The position numbers and the translations under genes are program-made. Source: Wandonia sp964447015 (GTDB lineage Bacteria > Bacteroidota > Bacteroidia > Flavobacteriales_D > Crocinitomicaceae). From it: a stretch of 64,000 nucleotides of DNA. The DNA is taken from the NCBI GenBank assembly GCA_964447015.1, contig CAYUQU010000007.1, positions 8,209-72,208 on the forward strand. The letters are read 5' to 3'. Positions 8,829-18,398 of this stretch are shown here, piece after piece. The notes under the pieces are model-generated. The model was not told the DNA's origin. It saw only the letters and a list, made by a program, of their open reading frames with translations, and did not search any database. The stretch's first letter is position 1. Each line of letters opens with the position of its first letter.

Positions 8829-9182
8829 ATGGATATTGAGGTAATCCGTACGCATTGCGTATCTAAACAGCAGGTGTCAGAATCATTTCCTTTTGACGAT
8901 GATACCCTCGTTTTTAAAGTTGCTGGTAAAATGTTTGCGTTAATCTCGCTTAAAAAAAATTCGTTCGTTAACCTGAAATGTGATCCCGAACGGGCAGTAG
9001 AACTTCGGGAGCAATTTCACGCGGTACAACCAGGCTATCACATGAGTAAAACTCATTGGAATTCAGTGTATTTTAACGAAGACTTAGACGACAAAACTAT
9101 TTTGGAATTAGTAGATCATTCGTATGAGTTGGTGGTGAAATCTTTACCAAAAAAAACACAAGCGACATTCATTATCGATTAA
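8829..9182 (+). CDS. MmcQ/YjbR family protein
   Basis: A 117-residue protein of the YjbR/MmcQ (CyaY-like fold) family, recognised from FPFDDDTLVFKVAGKMFALI, NLKCDPERAVELRE, and YHMSKTHWNSVYF followed by a C-terminal helix (LELVDHSYELVVKSL). The family has a double-wing motif and is proposed to bind DNA, but the cellular role is not settled. It follows the TerB-like gene by 5 bases. Confidence 0.85.
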   Translation: MDIEVIRTHCVSKQQVSESFPFDDDTLVFKVAGKMFALISLKKNSFVNLKCDPERAVELREQFHAVQPGYHMSKTHWNSVYFNEDLDDKTILELVDHSYELVVKSLPKKTQATFIID

Positions 9183-9266
9183 TGAGATGATAACTTTGAA
9201 ATCCAATTTTCAATATGTGATTATACCGCAATCAAACATCACTTTTCTTTCTTACTTTTACAAACC

Positions 9267-11180
9267 ATGTGTGGCATAGCAGGATATATCGATTTTAACA
9301 AACAGTCCAACCAGAATATTCTGGAGAAGATGACCAACACACTTGTGCATCGCGGTCCAGATGGATATGGGACAGAGTTGATCCAAACGGATTCTGCTCA
9401 AATAGGATTAGGTCACCGCCGATTGGCAATTATCGATTTGTCAGAACACGGAAAACAGCCCATGCAGTTTGAACATTGGTGGATTTGTTTTAATGGTGAA
9501 ATTTACAATTACAGCGAAATAAAAACTGAATTGAGTGTCTTGGGGCATTCTTTTCATGGGAATTCGGACACGGAGATGGTACTTCATGCATTTGCACAAT
9601 GGGGTAAAAAGTGTTTGGATAAGTTCATAGGAATGTTTGCTTTTGTACTGGTCAATACGCAAGATCAAACGGTGTTTTGCGCAAGAGATCGGGCAGGAGT
9701 AAAGCCATTTTTCTATTACTTTAAAGATGGATTGTTCTTGTTCGCTTCGGAATTAAAAGCATTTCACGCACATCCTCAATTCGAGAAAAAAATTAATGCA
9801 TCAGCCGTGAGTGCATTTTTGCAATACGGAAATGTGCCGACACCTCATTGTATTTTTGAGTGGTCACACAAACTTTCTCCAGGGCATCATTTGACGTTTA
9901 GTTTATCTGATAGAATCTTGCAACTCCCCGAACCAGTACAATACTGGAATGTGTACGATGCATATAACCAACCCAAACAAACCATTTCATTTGAAGAGGC
10001 AAAAGCGAAAACAGAGGAAATCCTGCAATCGGCATGTAACTACCGTATGGTGGCTGATGTGCCTGTGGGCATTTTTCTTAGTGGAGGTTATGACAGCTCG
10101 TGCGTTACGGCGCTGTTGCAAAAAGATCGAACAGAGAAATTAAAGACCTTTACGATAGGTGTTCCCGATATCGGACTGAATGAAGCACCTTATGCAAAGG
10201 ATATTGCAGCGCATTTAGGTACAGATCATACAGAAATAAACTGCACACAAAAAGAGGCGCTAGAGCTAATCACCGATTTGCCTTATTACTATGATGAACC
10301 TTATGCTGATAGCAGTGCAATTCCCACGATGTTGGTCAGCAAAATGGCGCGTAAACAAGTGACTGTAGCATTGAGTGCTGATGCAGGTGATGAGGTGTTT
10401 GCTGGTTATAACCGCTACGATTATTTAATGCGTTACGGCAAAAAACTCGAGAAAATTCCCTCATTTGCGCGAAAAACAATTGCAGGATTGATGGAGGTTG
10501 TTCCTTCAAATGCACTGCCTGTGCTGCGAAACAAATACAATTTCCACAATCGCTACGAAAAGCTTAAAGGCTTGTTGCGTGACCCGTCTTCGGAAAACAT
10601 TATGTTGAGTTTAAGCCAACAATTTACCGACAAGCAGGTTAAGGACTTGTTTCAACTTGCGCCAGATTCACTGAAAACGCTATACAACAGCAAAGAATTG
10701 AAGCCAGAATTTTTCTCGCCACTTTCTTACATGATGGCTATTGATTATCAAACATATTTGTTGGATGACATTCTCCAAAAAGTAGATCGTGCAACGATGT
10801 CGGCCAGTCTTGAAGGGCGCGAACCATTTTTGGATCATCGAGTTATTGAGTGGGCTGCTACTTTGCCTGATGAGTATAAGTACCATAACGGCGAGAAAAA
10901 ATACATTCTCAAAGAAATTGTGCATCAATATGTGCCGAAAACATTGCTAGATAGACCGAAAATGGGGTTTGCAATTCCATTGGCTCATTGGTTGCAAAAT
11001 GATTTAAAGGAGATAGTTGAGGAGCAAATCAACCAAAAACGCATTGAGCAGGATGGAATTCTAAATTGGAAAGAAATCGAAAAAATAAAAGCAAAATTCT
11101 ACAACGGAAAAAAGGAATACGATGTGAAATTGTGGTATATTTTGATGTTCCAAATGTGGATGGAGAAGTATTATGACTAA
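9267..11180 (+). CDS. asnB: Asparagine synthase (glutamine-hydrolysing)
   Basis: A 637-residue enzyme making asparagine from aspartate, glutamine and ATP. The N-terminal class II glutamine amidotransferase domain begins MCGIAGYIDF (Cys2 is the nucleophile after Met removal) and has LVHRGPDGYG and CFNGEIYNY. The synthetase domain has the ATP pyrophosphatase loop SGGYDSS (about 272-278) and DRATMSASLEGREPFLDHR. In Bacteroidetes, AsnB homologues beside glycosyltransferases often belong to surface polysaccharide loci and may amidate sugars; the GT4 gene overlapping its 3' end by 8 bases makes this possible here. Either way it is a full-length AsnB-type enzyme. Confidence 0.9.
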   Translation: MCGIAGYIDFNKQSNQNILEKMTNTLVHRGPDGYGTELIQTDSAQIGLGHRRLAIIDLSEHGKQPMQFEHWWICFNGEIYNYSEIKTELSVLGHSFHGNSDTEMVLHAFAQWGKKCLDKFIGMFAFVLVNTQDQTVFCARDRAGVKPFFYYFKDGLFLFASELKAFHAHPQFEKKINASAVSAFLQYGNVPTPHCIFEWSHKLSPGHHLTFSLSDRILQLPEPVQYWNVYDAYNQPKQTISFEEAKAKTEEILQSACNYRMVADVPVGIFLSGGYDSSCVTALLQKDRTEKLKTFTIGVPDIGLNEAPYAKDIAAHLGTDHTEINCTQKEALELITDLPYYYDEPYADSSAIPTMLVSKMARKQVTVALSADAGDEVFAGYNRYDYLMRYGKKLEKIPSFARKTIAGLMEVVPSNALPVLRNKYNFHNRYEKLKGLLRDPSSENIMLSLSQQFTDKQVKDLFQLAPDSLKTLYNSKELKPEFFSPLSYMMAIDYQTYLLDDILQKVDRATMSASLEGREPFLDHRVIEWAATLPDEYKYHNGEKKYILKEIVHQYVPKTLLDRPKMGFAIPLAHWLQNDLKEIVEEQINQKRIEQDGILNWKEIEKIKAKFYNGKKEYDVKLWYILMFQMWMEKYYD

Positions 11181-12396
11181 AAATGTGCTCTACATATCGT
11201 ATGATGGTATGACAGACCCTTTGGGTCAATCTCAAGTGTTACCCTATTTGGTGGGTCTTTCAAAAGAAGAGTATCAGTTTCACTTAATCAGCTTCGAAAA
11301 ACCAGAAAAATTCGAAAAACACTGGGCACAGATCCAACAAATTTGCGATGAAGCAGGAATTATTTGGTATCCGCAAAAATATACCCGTAAACCGCCAGTA
11401 CTGTCGACACTACGTGATATGGTTATCATGAGGAGATTGGCGTTTAAACTACATGTAAATCACTATTTTCATATTGTGCACTGTCGTAGTTATATTGCCG
11501 CATTGGTTGGGCTGCGAATGAAAAAGAGATTTGACACCAAGTTTGTATTTGATATGCGTGGTTTTTGGGCAGATGAACGTGTAGATGGTGGAATTTGGAG
11601 TCTGAAAAACCCGATTTTCAAGAAAATATATAACTTCTTCAAACGAAAAGAAATCGAGTTTTTAGAACAAGCGGATTGCGTAATTTCATTGACTGAGAAA
11701 GCAAAAACAGAAATGGAATCGTGGCAAAATATAAAAAGGGAAGATTTGCCCATTACTGTAATTCCCTGTTGTGTAGATTTGAATTTATTTGACCCAGAAA
11801 AAATTTCACAAAACGCGTTACACCACTTACGCAACACATTGGGAATTCGCGAAGAGGACTTTGTGCTCGGTTATGTAGGTTCAATAGGCACATGGTATAT
11901 GTTACCTGAAATGCTTGATTATTTCAAGGCTTTTAGGCAGGAAAATCCCAATGCACGTTTTTTATTCGTCACGGGAGAACCGAAATCTAAATTAGTTGAA
12001 GCCGCCACTAAAAAAGGAATTGACCCACAAGACATCATCGTCACATCAACTACGCACGACAAAGTACCGTTACATATTTCATTGTTTGATTTGTCCGTAT
12101 TTTTTATTCGACCCACTTATTCTAAAAAGGCAAGTTCTCCCACTAAACAAGGAGAGATTATGGCTATGGGAGTACCGCTAGTATGTAATGCGGGAGTTGG
12201 TGATACAGATAAAATCGTCAAAGACTATCAAGCCGGAATTGTGATTACTTCATTTACCAAAGAAACATATCAGAAGCACGCGAAATTACCCATTCTATAC
12301 GACAAGATTGCCACAATGAAGGGCGCAAAAGAATATTTTGGTTTAGAAAAGGGAGTTCAGTTGTATAAGTCTTGTTATGAGAAAATAGTGGATTGA
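11173..12396 (+). CDS. Glycosyltransferase, GT4-like
   Basis: A 407-residue GT-B fold glycosyltransferase. The N-terminal part starts LYISYDGMTDPLGQSQVLPYL and has VHCRSYIAALVGL; the C-terminal nucleotide-sugar domain has LGYVGSIGTWYMLPEML, then KQGEIMAMGVPLVCNAGVGDT with the acidic residue of the family's E-x7-E region. Donor and acceptor cannot be told from sequence. It overlaps the end of asnB by 8 bases, suggesting a small glycan-synthesis operon. Confidence 0.87.
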   Translation: MTKNVLYISYDGMTDPLGQSQVLPYLVGLSKEEYQFHLISFEKPEKFEKHWAQIQQICDEAGIIWYPQKYTRKPPVLSTLRDMVIMRRLAFKLHVNHYFHIVHCRSYIAALVGLRMKKRFDTKFVFDMRGFWADERVDGGIWSLKNPIFKKIYNFFKRKEIEFLEQADCVISLTEKAKTEMESWQNIKREDLPITVIPCCVDLNLFDPEKISQNALHHLRNTLGIREEDFVLGYVGSIGTWYMLPEMLDYFKAFRQENPNARFLFVTGEPKSKLVEAATKKGIDPQDIIVTSTTHDKVPLHISLFDLSVFFIRPTYSKKASSPTKQGEIMAMGVPLVCNAGVGDTDKIVKDYQAGIVITSFTKETYQKHAKLPILYDKIATMKGAKEYFGLEKGVQLYKSCYEKIVD

Positions 12397-12430
12397 GTAA
12401 AGATTGGATAGTGAAAAACGACACCCTTTT

Positions 12431-12470
12431 AACAAAAAAAGAGTGAATGTTTTCACACTCACTCTCTTTT
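12431..12470. terminator. Bidirectional hairpin terminator
   Basis: GAGTGA (12441-12446) pairs with TCACTC (12459-12464), flanked by an A-run before and a T-rich stretch after, so it could stop transcription from both sides. It lies between the glycosyltransferase and the reverse-strand tRNA-Gln. Confidence 0.65.
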
Positions 12471-12484
12471 CTCACTCTGAATTG

Positions 12485-12557
12485 TTGGCCCACTAGGGCT
12501 CGAACCTAGACTCTTCGGTACCAAAAACCGACGTGTTGCCAGTTACACCATGGGCCA
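12485..12557 (-). tRNA. tRNA-Gln (anticodon TTG)
   Basis: Read on the minus strand, all arms fold: acceptor TGGCCCA/TGGGCCA, D-arm GTGT/ACAC, anticodon stem TCGGT/ACCGA with loop TTTTGGT giving anticodon TTG (reads CAA, Gln), T-arm CTAGG/CCTAG with TTCGAGC loop. The discriminator base is A. The 3' CCA is not encoded (CAA follows), so it must be added by the nucleotidyltransferase. It is a single gene, convergent with the glycosyltransferase. Confidence 0.95.
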
Positions 12558-12734
12558 ATTGCGGCACAAAATTAACACATTATTTTTTAATCGCAAGAAA
12601 ATAGGTTAATATTTATTGTCCTTTTTGGCTTTGGAAACGGGGAAATGAGACGATTTATGATTTTTTACGACTTTTTGACCCTTGCCCAACGGATATATTT
12701 TTAAATTCGCAATACCAATACGTAATCTAGGAAG

Positions 12735-15700
12735 ATGAATTATAGAAAATTAAATTTATTAGGCGGGTGGTTCACATTCGCAATCGCTACCATTGTTTTT
12801 TTATTGACAATTGAAGAAACAGTTAGTTTATGGGATTGTGGCGAGTACATTACTGCGGCGTATAAATTAGAAGTAGGTCACCCTCCAGGTGCACCGTTCT
12901 TTATGCTTGTGGGAAGATTGTTCTCGTTTTTTGTTGCTCCTGACAACGTGGCGATGATGATAAATACCATGTCGGCATTATCTAGCTCATTTACGATATT
13001 GTTTATGTACTGGTCAATCACCATGTTGGCAAAGAAAATAGCTTTTAAGGATAATAATCGTCAACTCACAAATGGTCAAATAATTGCTATTCAAGGAAGT
13101 GCATTCATTGGAGGTCTAGCTTACACTTTTTCAGAATCATTTTGGTTTTCTGCCGTTGAGGGAGAGGTTTATGCGATGTCTTCATTATTTACGGCAGTAA
13201 TTTTCTGGGCAATTCTTAAATGGGACGAAGAATCTGATGCAGTTAAGTTTGGCGAGTTGGTGCATCATAAAAGTGCAACACGTTGGTTAATTCTGATTAT
13301 GTTCCTATTTGGACTTGCAATCGGGGTTCACTTATTGGGACTCTTGGTTATTCCAGCTATTGCATACGTAATTTACTTTAACAAGTGGGAAATAACAAAC
13401 CTGCCAAGCTTTTTGATTACAGGGGTAATTGGCGTTGTAGCACTTGGATTTATTCAAGAAGGAATAATTCCAGGAACAATTTCATGGGCTTCAAAAATGG
13501 AGATTTTCTTTGTGAATGAACTTGGAATGCCATTTAACTCTGGAGCGATTTTCTTCTTTGCAGCGACCATTCTGATTTTAATCATCGGATTAATAATTAC
13601 TCAGAAGAAAAAATTACCTATCCTAAACACTGCAGTTTTAGGATTAGTTGTGTTGATGTTAGGCTATGGTTCGTTTGCTATTATTGTTATTCGATCAAAC
13701 GCAAACCCTCCATTAGATGAAAACGATCCTGAGAACTTGGTAACTCTTCATGCTTATCTAAAGCGTGAGCAGTATGGTTCATGGCCAATTTTGTATGGGG
13801 AGTATTGGAATTCAGCTCCAAAGGAGTTGGCTGATAAATCACCTGTGTATCAACGCAAATTTGTGGCAGTAAGAGGAGATAAAGAATTGAAAGGGTTTAA
13901 ATCAGAGTCTCTAGCAAAAGAATATGCGAAGGAAAATGATGCAAAAATCGTCGAAAAGTACTTTATGGTCAACGATGGAAAGAACCAAAAATATGTGTAT
14001 GAAGGCTCGCACTTGACCATGTTCCCTCGAATGTTTTGGAGTCAAGATCAGCGTAAAACGGATGCTTATAAAAGCTGGTCGGGATATAACGCAAATGGAC
14101 CTAATCACACAGCGAAACCAAAAATACCTACAACTGACGGTCAGCGACTTCCTACGTTTGGAGAAAACATGACTTACATGATGCGCTACCAAATTAACTG
14201 GATGTATTTCCGTTACTTCATGTGGAATTTTGCTGGAAGACAAAACGACATCCAAGGTCACGGTGATGTGATGCGTGGAAATTGGAAATCAGGGTTAGAT
14301 TTTGTCGATTCCCATCGTTTGGGAGACCAGTCTAATGCCCCACTTTATACTAAGAACAACCCAAGTAACAACTCCTTTTTCTTCTTGCCATTAATCCTAG
14401 GTATTTTAGGACTATTATTCCACTTCTATCGAGCGCCGAAAGATGCTTTTGTTGTGTTCTTGCTATTCCTGTTCACAGGATTTGCAATTGTGGTATATCT
14501 GAATCAAAAACCATTTGAACCACGTGAGCGTGATTATGCCTATGCGGCATCCTTCTATGCCTTTGCTATGTGGATAGGGCTTGGTGTTTATGCGCTCTAT
14601 GATGCATATAAGTCATTGTCAAAAGAGCATTTAAAGCTTACTGGTATTTTTACGGGAGGAATTTTATTCCTGTTTATGATTAGAGATTTAATCACAGGTG
14701 AATTCTCAGGTACGATGGGATGGCTTTTCATTGGAGGTATCGGTTTGGGCGCAACAGTGCTTATGTATAGTCTGCGTGAAAAAATCAAAAACGACCTGCA
14801 TGGCGCATATATAGCAATAGCTTTAACGTTAATTGTCCCTGTTATAATGGGAGTTGAGGGATGGGATGACCACGACAGGGGAGACCGAACGACAGCTTTG
14901 GATTTAGCTAAAAACTATTTAAACTCTTGCGAAGAGAATTCGATCATTTTTACTAACGGAGATAACGACACCTTCCCTCTTTGGTATCTTCAAGAAGTTG
15001 AAGGAGAAAAAACAAGTGTGCGTGTATGTAATTTGTCGCTTTTGCAAACAGATTGGTACACAGAGCAGATGACAATGAAAATGTATGATTCTGAGCCTTT
15101 GCCAATTAAGTTACGCGAAGATCAGTATGCTATGCACACTGGAAAGACAGATGCAGTGTACTTCTTGAATTCATATATGGATATGATTTCATCATATGAC
15201 AAATCTTTAGTGGATGCAATCTATGAAGAGAAAATCCGTGCAAACAATAAGATATTCAATACTTCATATAGAAATGCAAGTTTGACACTAGCAAATTTGT
15301 TGTCTAAAACAGAAATTGGCAGCAAGAACCCTGATGTAATGAATTTCCTTATCGAGCAAAAAGAGGCACCAACATTAGCAGACTTCCATCAAGTGATGAG
15401 ACTCTCTATTACACTACTTCAAAGTGGTGAAAACAAGGCGGCAGGTCTTACACGTGACGTTCTAGAGAAAGTTGAAACAAATATGACTAATCTTGATTCA
15501 GCCATTGACTTTTTGCCAATTGGATTTGCAATGGATTTTGTACGGGATGACAGTAAGTTAATGAAACGCGAGAATAGATCTGGAGATATTGATATTCTCC
15601 GCATTTTCCCTTCAAAAGGATTCATTATTCCTATTTCGGAAAAGAGTGAGTTAATTGAGCTGAAGGTAATTCGAGAAAATCAATTGAAGGAGGTTGCTGA

Positions 15701-16715
15701 CGAAGTACGATTTAACATTGGTGTTCAAGCCCTCACAAAAGAACAAGTTGTGATGATGGATATTCTTTCAAACTTTGACTGGAAACGAAACATTTATTTC
15801 TCTAGTCCTTACGCTTCTGAAGTAGGTAAGTCACTTTTCCAAGCAGGCTTTGTGACGATGGAGGGAATGGTATACAAGCTTACACCAATAAAAGGTCAGC
15901 AAGTTAACCTTGACCAGCTTCACGATAACTTGATGAATGTGTATAATTGGAGTAATATGAATAAGTCTGGAGTGCTTGTCGATTATTATACAAGAAGACA
16001 TACTTCACAATATCGTCATTACTTTTTCATTTTGGCAGAGCAATATGCGCGCGAATATGAAAATCAGTCAAAAGTTCTTGCTTCACTTGAGCGTTTTGAA
16101 GGAGATGAAGCGGCAGGTGTAGAGAACTATACTGAGAAAGTTGCAGATGCAAAAGCAAAACGTGATGCAGCAAAGGATAAAACCATTGAGGTGATCAAAT
16201 ATGCAATGGAAGTGATGCCGTTGAATAATGTAATTGATTATGGTGAACCAAACTCGTCTAAACAACCGCTACCAGAAGGTAGTGGAATTGATTTCATCTA
16301 TACATATGACGATGGTAAAGCGCATGAATTTGCACGTGTATTGTATATTGTAGGTGCTAATGAAGAAGCAGTTAAAATTGCACTTGATGTAGCAGATGAG
16401 CTTGAATCAATTATGAACTTCAGTTTAGATGAAAAACCATCTATAGCTAGCGAAACAGAAGTTGACTTTTTTGCTGCACTTGATTCATACTTGAATATGT
16501 ATACGGTTGCTGCAGAACTGCAAACACAAGATGCCTTTACACAACGTGCAGAACGTTACTTAAGTGAGCTTAAGGAACGTTATAAAGAAATGATTCACAG
16601 AATGGGTGAAGAAGATAAAGGCAGAGATCGTGCAGATCGTGTTTACAACAATACAATTAGAAGCTTCAACGACCGCATTATGAGAATGGGACTTGTGCAC
16701 GGCGTCGAACTGTAA
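12735..16715 (+). CDS. DUF2723 large membrane protein (GT117/TMEM260-like)
   Basis: A 1326-residue protein whose N-terminal half is a multi-pass membrane domain of the DUF2723 family: the opening VSLWDCGEYITAAYKLEVGHPPGAPFF is the family hallmark, and the acidic residues are those expected of a GT-C glycosyltransferase near the first helix. A second motif, QKPFEPRERDYAYAASFYAFAMW, begins near residue 592, and ITNGDNDTFPLWYLQE-like sequence follows in the soluble part. The eukaryotic member TMEM260 is a protein O-mannosyltransferase and the family is GT117; a similar role here is inference. The C-terminal 500 residues are helical. It is followed 9 bases later by a polysaccharide deacetylase, consistent with envelope glycan work. 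Confidence 0.85.
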   Translation: MNYRKLNLLGGWFTFAIATIVFLLTIEETVSLWDCGEYITAAYKLEVGHPPGAPFFMLVGRLFSFFVAPDNVAMMINTMSALSSSFTILFMYWSITMLAKKIAFKDNNRQLTNGQIIAIQGSAFIGGLAYTFSESFWFSAVEGEVYAMSSLFTAVIFWAILKWDEESDAVKFGELVHHKSATRWLILIMFLFGLAIGVHLLGLLVIPAIAYVIYFNKWEITNLPSFLITGVIGVVALGFIQEGIIPGTISWASKMEIFFVNELGMPFNSGAIFFFAATILILIIGLIITQKKKLPILNTAVLGLVVLMLGYGSFAIIVIRSNANPPLDENDPENLVTLHAYLKREQYGSWPILYGEYWNSAPKELADKSPVYQRKFVAVRGDKELKGFKSESLAKEYAKENDAKIVEKYFMVNDGKNQKYVYEGSHLTMFPRMFWSQDQRKTDAYKSWSGYNANGPNHTAKPKIPTTDGQRLPTFGENMTYMMRYQINWMYFRYFMWNFAGRQNDIQGHGDVMRGNWKSGLDFVDSHRLGDQSNAPLYTKNNPSNNSFFFLPLILGILGLLFHFYRAPKDAFVVFLLFLFTGFAIVVYLNQKPFEPRERDYAYAASFYAFAMWIGLGVYALYDAYKSLSKEHLKLTGIFTGGILFLFMIRDLITGEFSGTMGWLFIGGIGLGATVLMYSLREKIKNDLHGAYIAIALTLIVPVIMGVEGWDDHDRGDRTTALDLAKNYLNSCEENSIIFTNGDNDTFPLWYLQEVEGEKTSVRVCNLSLLQTDWYTEQMTMKMYDSEPLPIKLREDQYAMHTGKTDAVYFLNSYMDMISSYDKSLVDAIYEEKIRANNKIFNTSYRNASLTLANLLSKTEIGSKNPDVMNFLIEQKEAPTLADFHQVMRLSITLLQSGENKAAGLTRDVLEKVETNMTNLDSAIDFLPIGFAMDFVRDDSKLMKRENRSGDIDILRIFPSKGFIIPISEKSELIELKVIRENQLKEVADEVRFNIGVQALTKEQVVMMDILSNFDWKRNIYFSSPYASEVGKSLFQAGFVTMEGMVYKLTPIKGQQVNLDQLHDNLMNVYNWSNMNKSGVLVDYYTRRHTSQYRHYFFILAEQYAREYENQSKVLASLERFEGDEAAGVENYTEKVADAKAKRDAAKDKTIEVIKYAMEVMPLNNVIDYGEPNSSKQPLPEGSGIDFIYTYDDGKAHEFARVLYIVGANEEAVKIALDVADELESIMNFSLDEKPSIASETEVDFFAALDSYLNMYTVAAELQTQDAFTQRAERYLSELKERYKEMIHRMGEEDKGRDRADRVYNNTIRSFNDRIMRMGLVHGVEL

Positions 16716-16724
16716 TTTAGAAAA

Positions 16725-17345
16725 ATGAAAATATTTAGGACTCCACGTTTGTTTGAAAAATTGTATTCAGACAAAACGTGGAGTCTTTTTTGTGAAGAGC
16801 CCACTATCTTCTTGACTTTTGACGATGGTCCAATTCCAGAACTCACCGAATGGATTTTAGATCTCTTAGATGAGTATAAAGCGAAGGCCACCTTTTTTTG
16901 TGTAGGAAATAACGCGTTGAAGTATCCTGAATTAATCGCACGCATTAAAATGGAGGGCCATAGTATTGGTAATCATACAATGAACCATGTGAATGGGTGG
17001 AATACAACTATTGATACATACCTCAAAGAAGTCAGTGACGCGAATGAAATCTTATCAACTAAGTTGTTTAGGCCACCGTATGGAAAAATGAAACCACAGC
17101 AATATAATGCCCTGAAAAAGGAATACAAAATTATAATGTGGAGTTTCTTGATGTATGATTTTCTACCACAACTAGATATGGATGCTGTGTTTGAAAAATA
17201 TGTGAAATCTCACAAATCAGGTGATATTATTGTACTGCACGATAACATTAAGTCAGAAAGTCAGGTAAAGCAGCTCTTACCTCAGTTTTTAGAGTGGGGT
17301 AAGCACAACGGGGTTTCGTTTAATGCCATTCCTGAAAAAGACTAA
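16725..17345 (+). CDS. Polysaccharide deacetylase family protein
   Basis: A 206-residue NodB-homology domain. Motif 1 TFDDGP (about 31-36) supplies the catalytic base and metal Asp; motif 2 HSIGNHTMNH gives the two metal His; motif 3 RPPYGKM and a C-terminal IIVLHDN complete the site. It would remove N- or O-acetyl groups from a polymer. There is no signal peptide, so it is either cytoplasmic or exported in another way. It lies 9 bases after the DUF2723 gene and its 3' end overlaps the convergent DUF2480 gene by 4 bases. Confidence 0.88.
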   Translation: MKIFRTPRLFEKLYSDKTWSLFCEEPTIFLTFDDGPIPELTEWILDLLDEYKAKATFFCVGNNALKYPELIARIKMEGHSIGNHTMNHVNGWNTTIDTYLKEVSDANEILSTKLFRPPYGKMKPQQYNALKKEYKIIMWSFLMYDFLPQLDMDAVFEKYVKSHKSGDIIVLHDNIKSESQVKQLLPQFLEWGKHNGVSFNAIPEKD

Positions 17346-17857
17346 TTCACTTTCCGTTTCTTCTTATATACGGGTACTGTTGAACATGGTTCGCCATACA
17401 TCAAGGAAGTCACTACAGGACGAAGCTTTAGTGTAAGTTCCAAAAATAAAGATTCGGGGTTTGGAATTTCAGCACAACCTTTTATCACCACTCGAGAGTC
17501 TGCATAATCCAATTCATTCAACTGAGCTATTTTTCGAGAAACATGTTTTGTTCGCGCCTCGTCCATCGTTCCGTAATGAATTTCTGCCGCATGACCACTT
17601 AAACTAGACGCAATAAGCATATAAGCCCATGTAGGAACGATTGCATCAGCGGAGCAATGAACGGCAACAATTTTATCTTTATAGCTCGTCCAATCTTCTT
17701 CTGCGATGTATGATCGAAAATCTTTTTCCTTTAAAACCAACCCTTGCCAAAGCAATTTTTCTAAATCAACTTCGACAATTTCTTTTTTTGGAAGAAAGTC
17801 GGTTAGGTCCAAAGTGACTATTCCGCTATTTTTAACTTTATTCGTAATTTCTTCCAT
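17342..17857 (-). CDS. DUF2480 family protein
   Basis: A 171-residue soluble protein of the Bacteroidetes-specific DUF2480 family, recognised from TLDLTDFLPKKEIVEVDLEK, VAVHCSADAIVPTWAYMLI and the ending GEPCSTVPVYKKKRK. Conserved Cys residues (VHCSAD, KGCAEI, EPCSTV) are visible, and some DUF2480 proteins lie near Fe-S genes; the function is unknown. Start ATG 17857 is chosen over TTG 17878 because a good -7 promoter box occupies 17876-17883. Its 3' end overlaps the deacetylase by 4 bases. Confidence 0.85.
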   Translation of the reverse strand: MEEITNKVKNSGIVTLDLTDFLPKKEIVEVDLEKLLWQGLVLKEKDFRSYIAEEDWTSYKDKIVAVHCSADAIVPTWAYMLIASSLSGHAAEIHYGTMDEARTKHVSRKIAQLNELDYADSRVVIKGCAEIPNPESLFLELTLKLRPVVTSLMYGEPCSTVPVYKKKRKVN

Positions 17858-17875
17858 GAATGATATTTTCAAAGT

Positions 17876-17908
17876 CAAAATTACTTATCTTAGCTCGAAA
17901 AATAACAA
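17876..17908 (-). promoter_or_regulatory. Bacteroidetes-type promoter for the DUF2480 gene
   Basis: On the minus strand TTG (17906-17908) and TAATTTTG (17876-17883) are 22 bases apart, within the TTG-N17-23-TAnnTTTG range. Transcription would begin near 17870, about 13 bases before the ATG at 17857. Confidence 0.6.
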
Positions 17909-17918
17909 TTTATACAAA

Positions 17919-18347
17919 ATGAAATTATTGAACGTGTTTTTATTTAGCGCTTTGACGATAGTTATGGTTGCTTGTGGTGGTTCTGCAAAGGACAATTTAG
18001 TTGGTAAATGGCAAGTTTCTGATATTGATATGTCAGCTATGCTAGAGTCAGTTCCTGAAGATCAAAAGGCTTTTATGGAGTCAATGTTGCCGATGATGGA
18101 AGAAGCTATGAAGTCTATGACTATGGAGTTTTCTGCTGATGGTAAAGTGATTACTAAGTCATCTATGATGGGTCAAGAGAATGAAGACGAAGGTACTTGG
18201 ACATTATCTGACGATGGTAAAACTCTTTCTTTCGATACTGATGGTAAAAAAGAAGAGATGGAAATCACTGAATTAACTGCTACGAAAATGGTAGTTAACG
18301 TGAAAGAAGACGATACTGAATTCTCTATGACTTTCGAGAAGAAATAA
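17919..18347 (+). CDS. Lipocalin-like lipoprotein
   Basis: A 142-residue lipoprotein (MKLLNVFLFSALTIVMVACGG, lipobox VAC). The mature part starts DNLVGKWQVSDIDM and has FSADGKVITKSS, GTWTLSDDGKTLSF and a C-terminal FSMTFEKK, the beta pattern of the Bacteroidetes lipocalin-like/DUF4488-type lipoproteins. A Met-rich acidic stretch (about residues 45-75, EDQKAFMESMLPMMEEAMKS) is unusual and could bind metal, which is speculation. ATG 17919 is the start; the frame is open further upstream but without a signal peptide. A strong terminator follows. Confidence 0.82.
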   Translation: MKLLNVFLFSALTIVMVACGGSAKDNLVGKWQVSDIDMSAMLESVPEDQKAFMESMLPMMEEAMKSMTMEFSADGKVITKSSMMGQENEDEGTWTLSDDGKTLSFDTDGKKEEMEITELTATKMVVNVKEDDTEFSMTFEKK

Positions 18348-18365
18348 TATTGAAATCAAATTAAG

Positions 18366-18397
18366 AAAAGCTCATCGTTCTCGGTGAGCTTTTTTTA
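18366..18397 (+). terminator. Rho-independent terminator after lipocalin-like gene
   Basis: GCTCATCG (18370-18377) pairs with CGGTGAGC (18382-18389) with one G-T pair and a four-base loop, followed by seven T. A preceding A-run may let it also serve the convergent DUF59 gene. Confidence 0.85.
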
Positions 18398-18398
18398 T

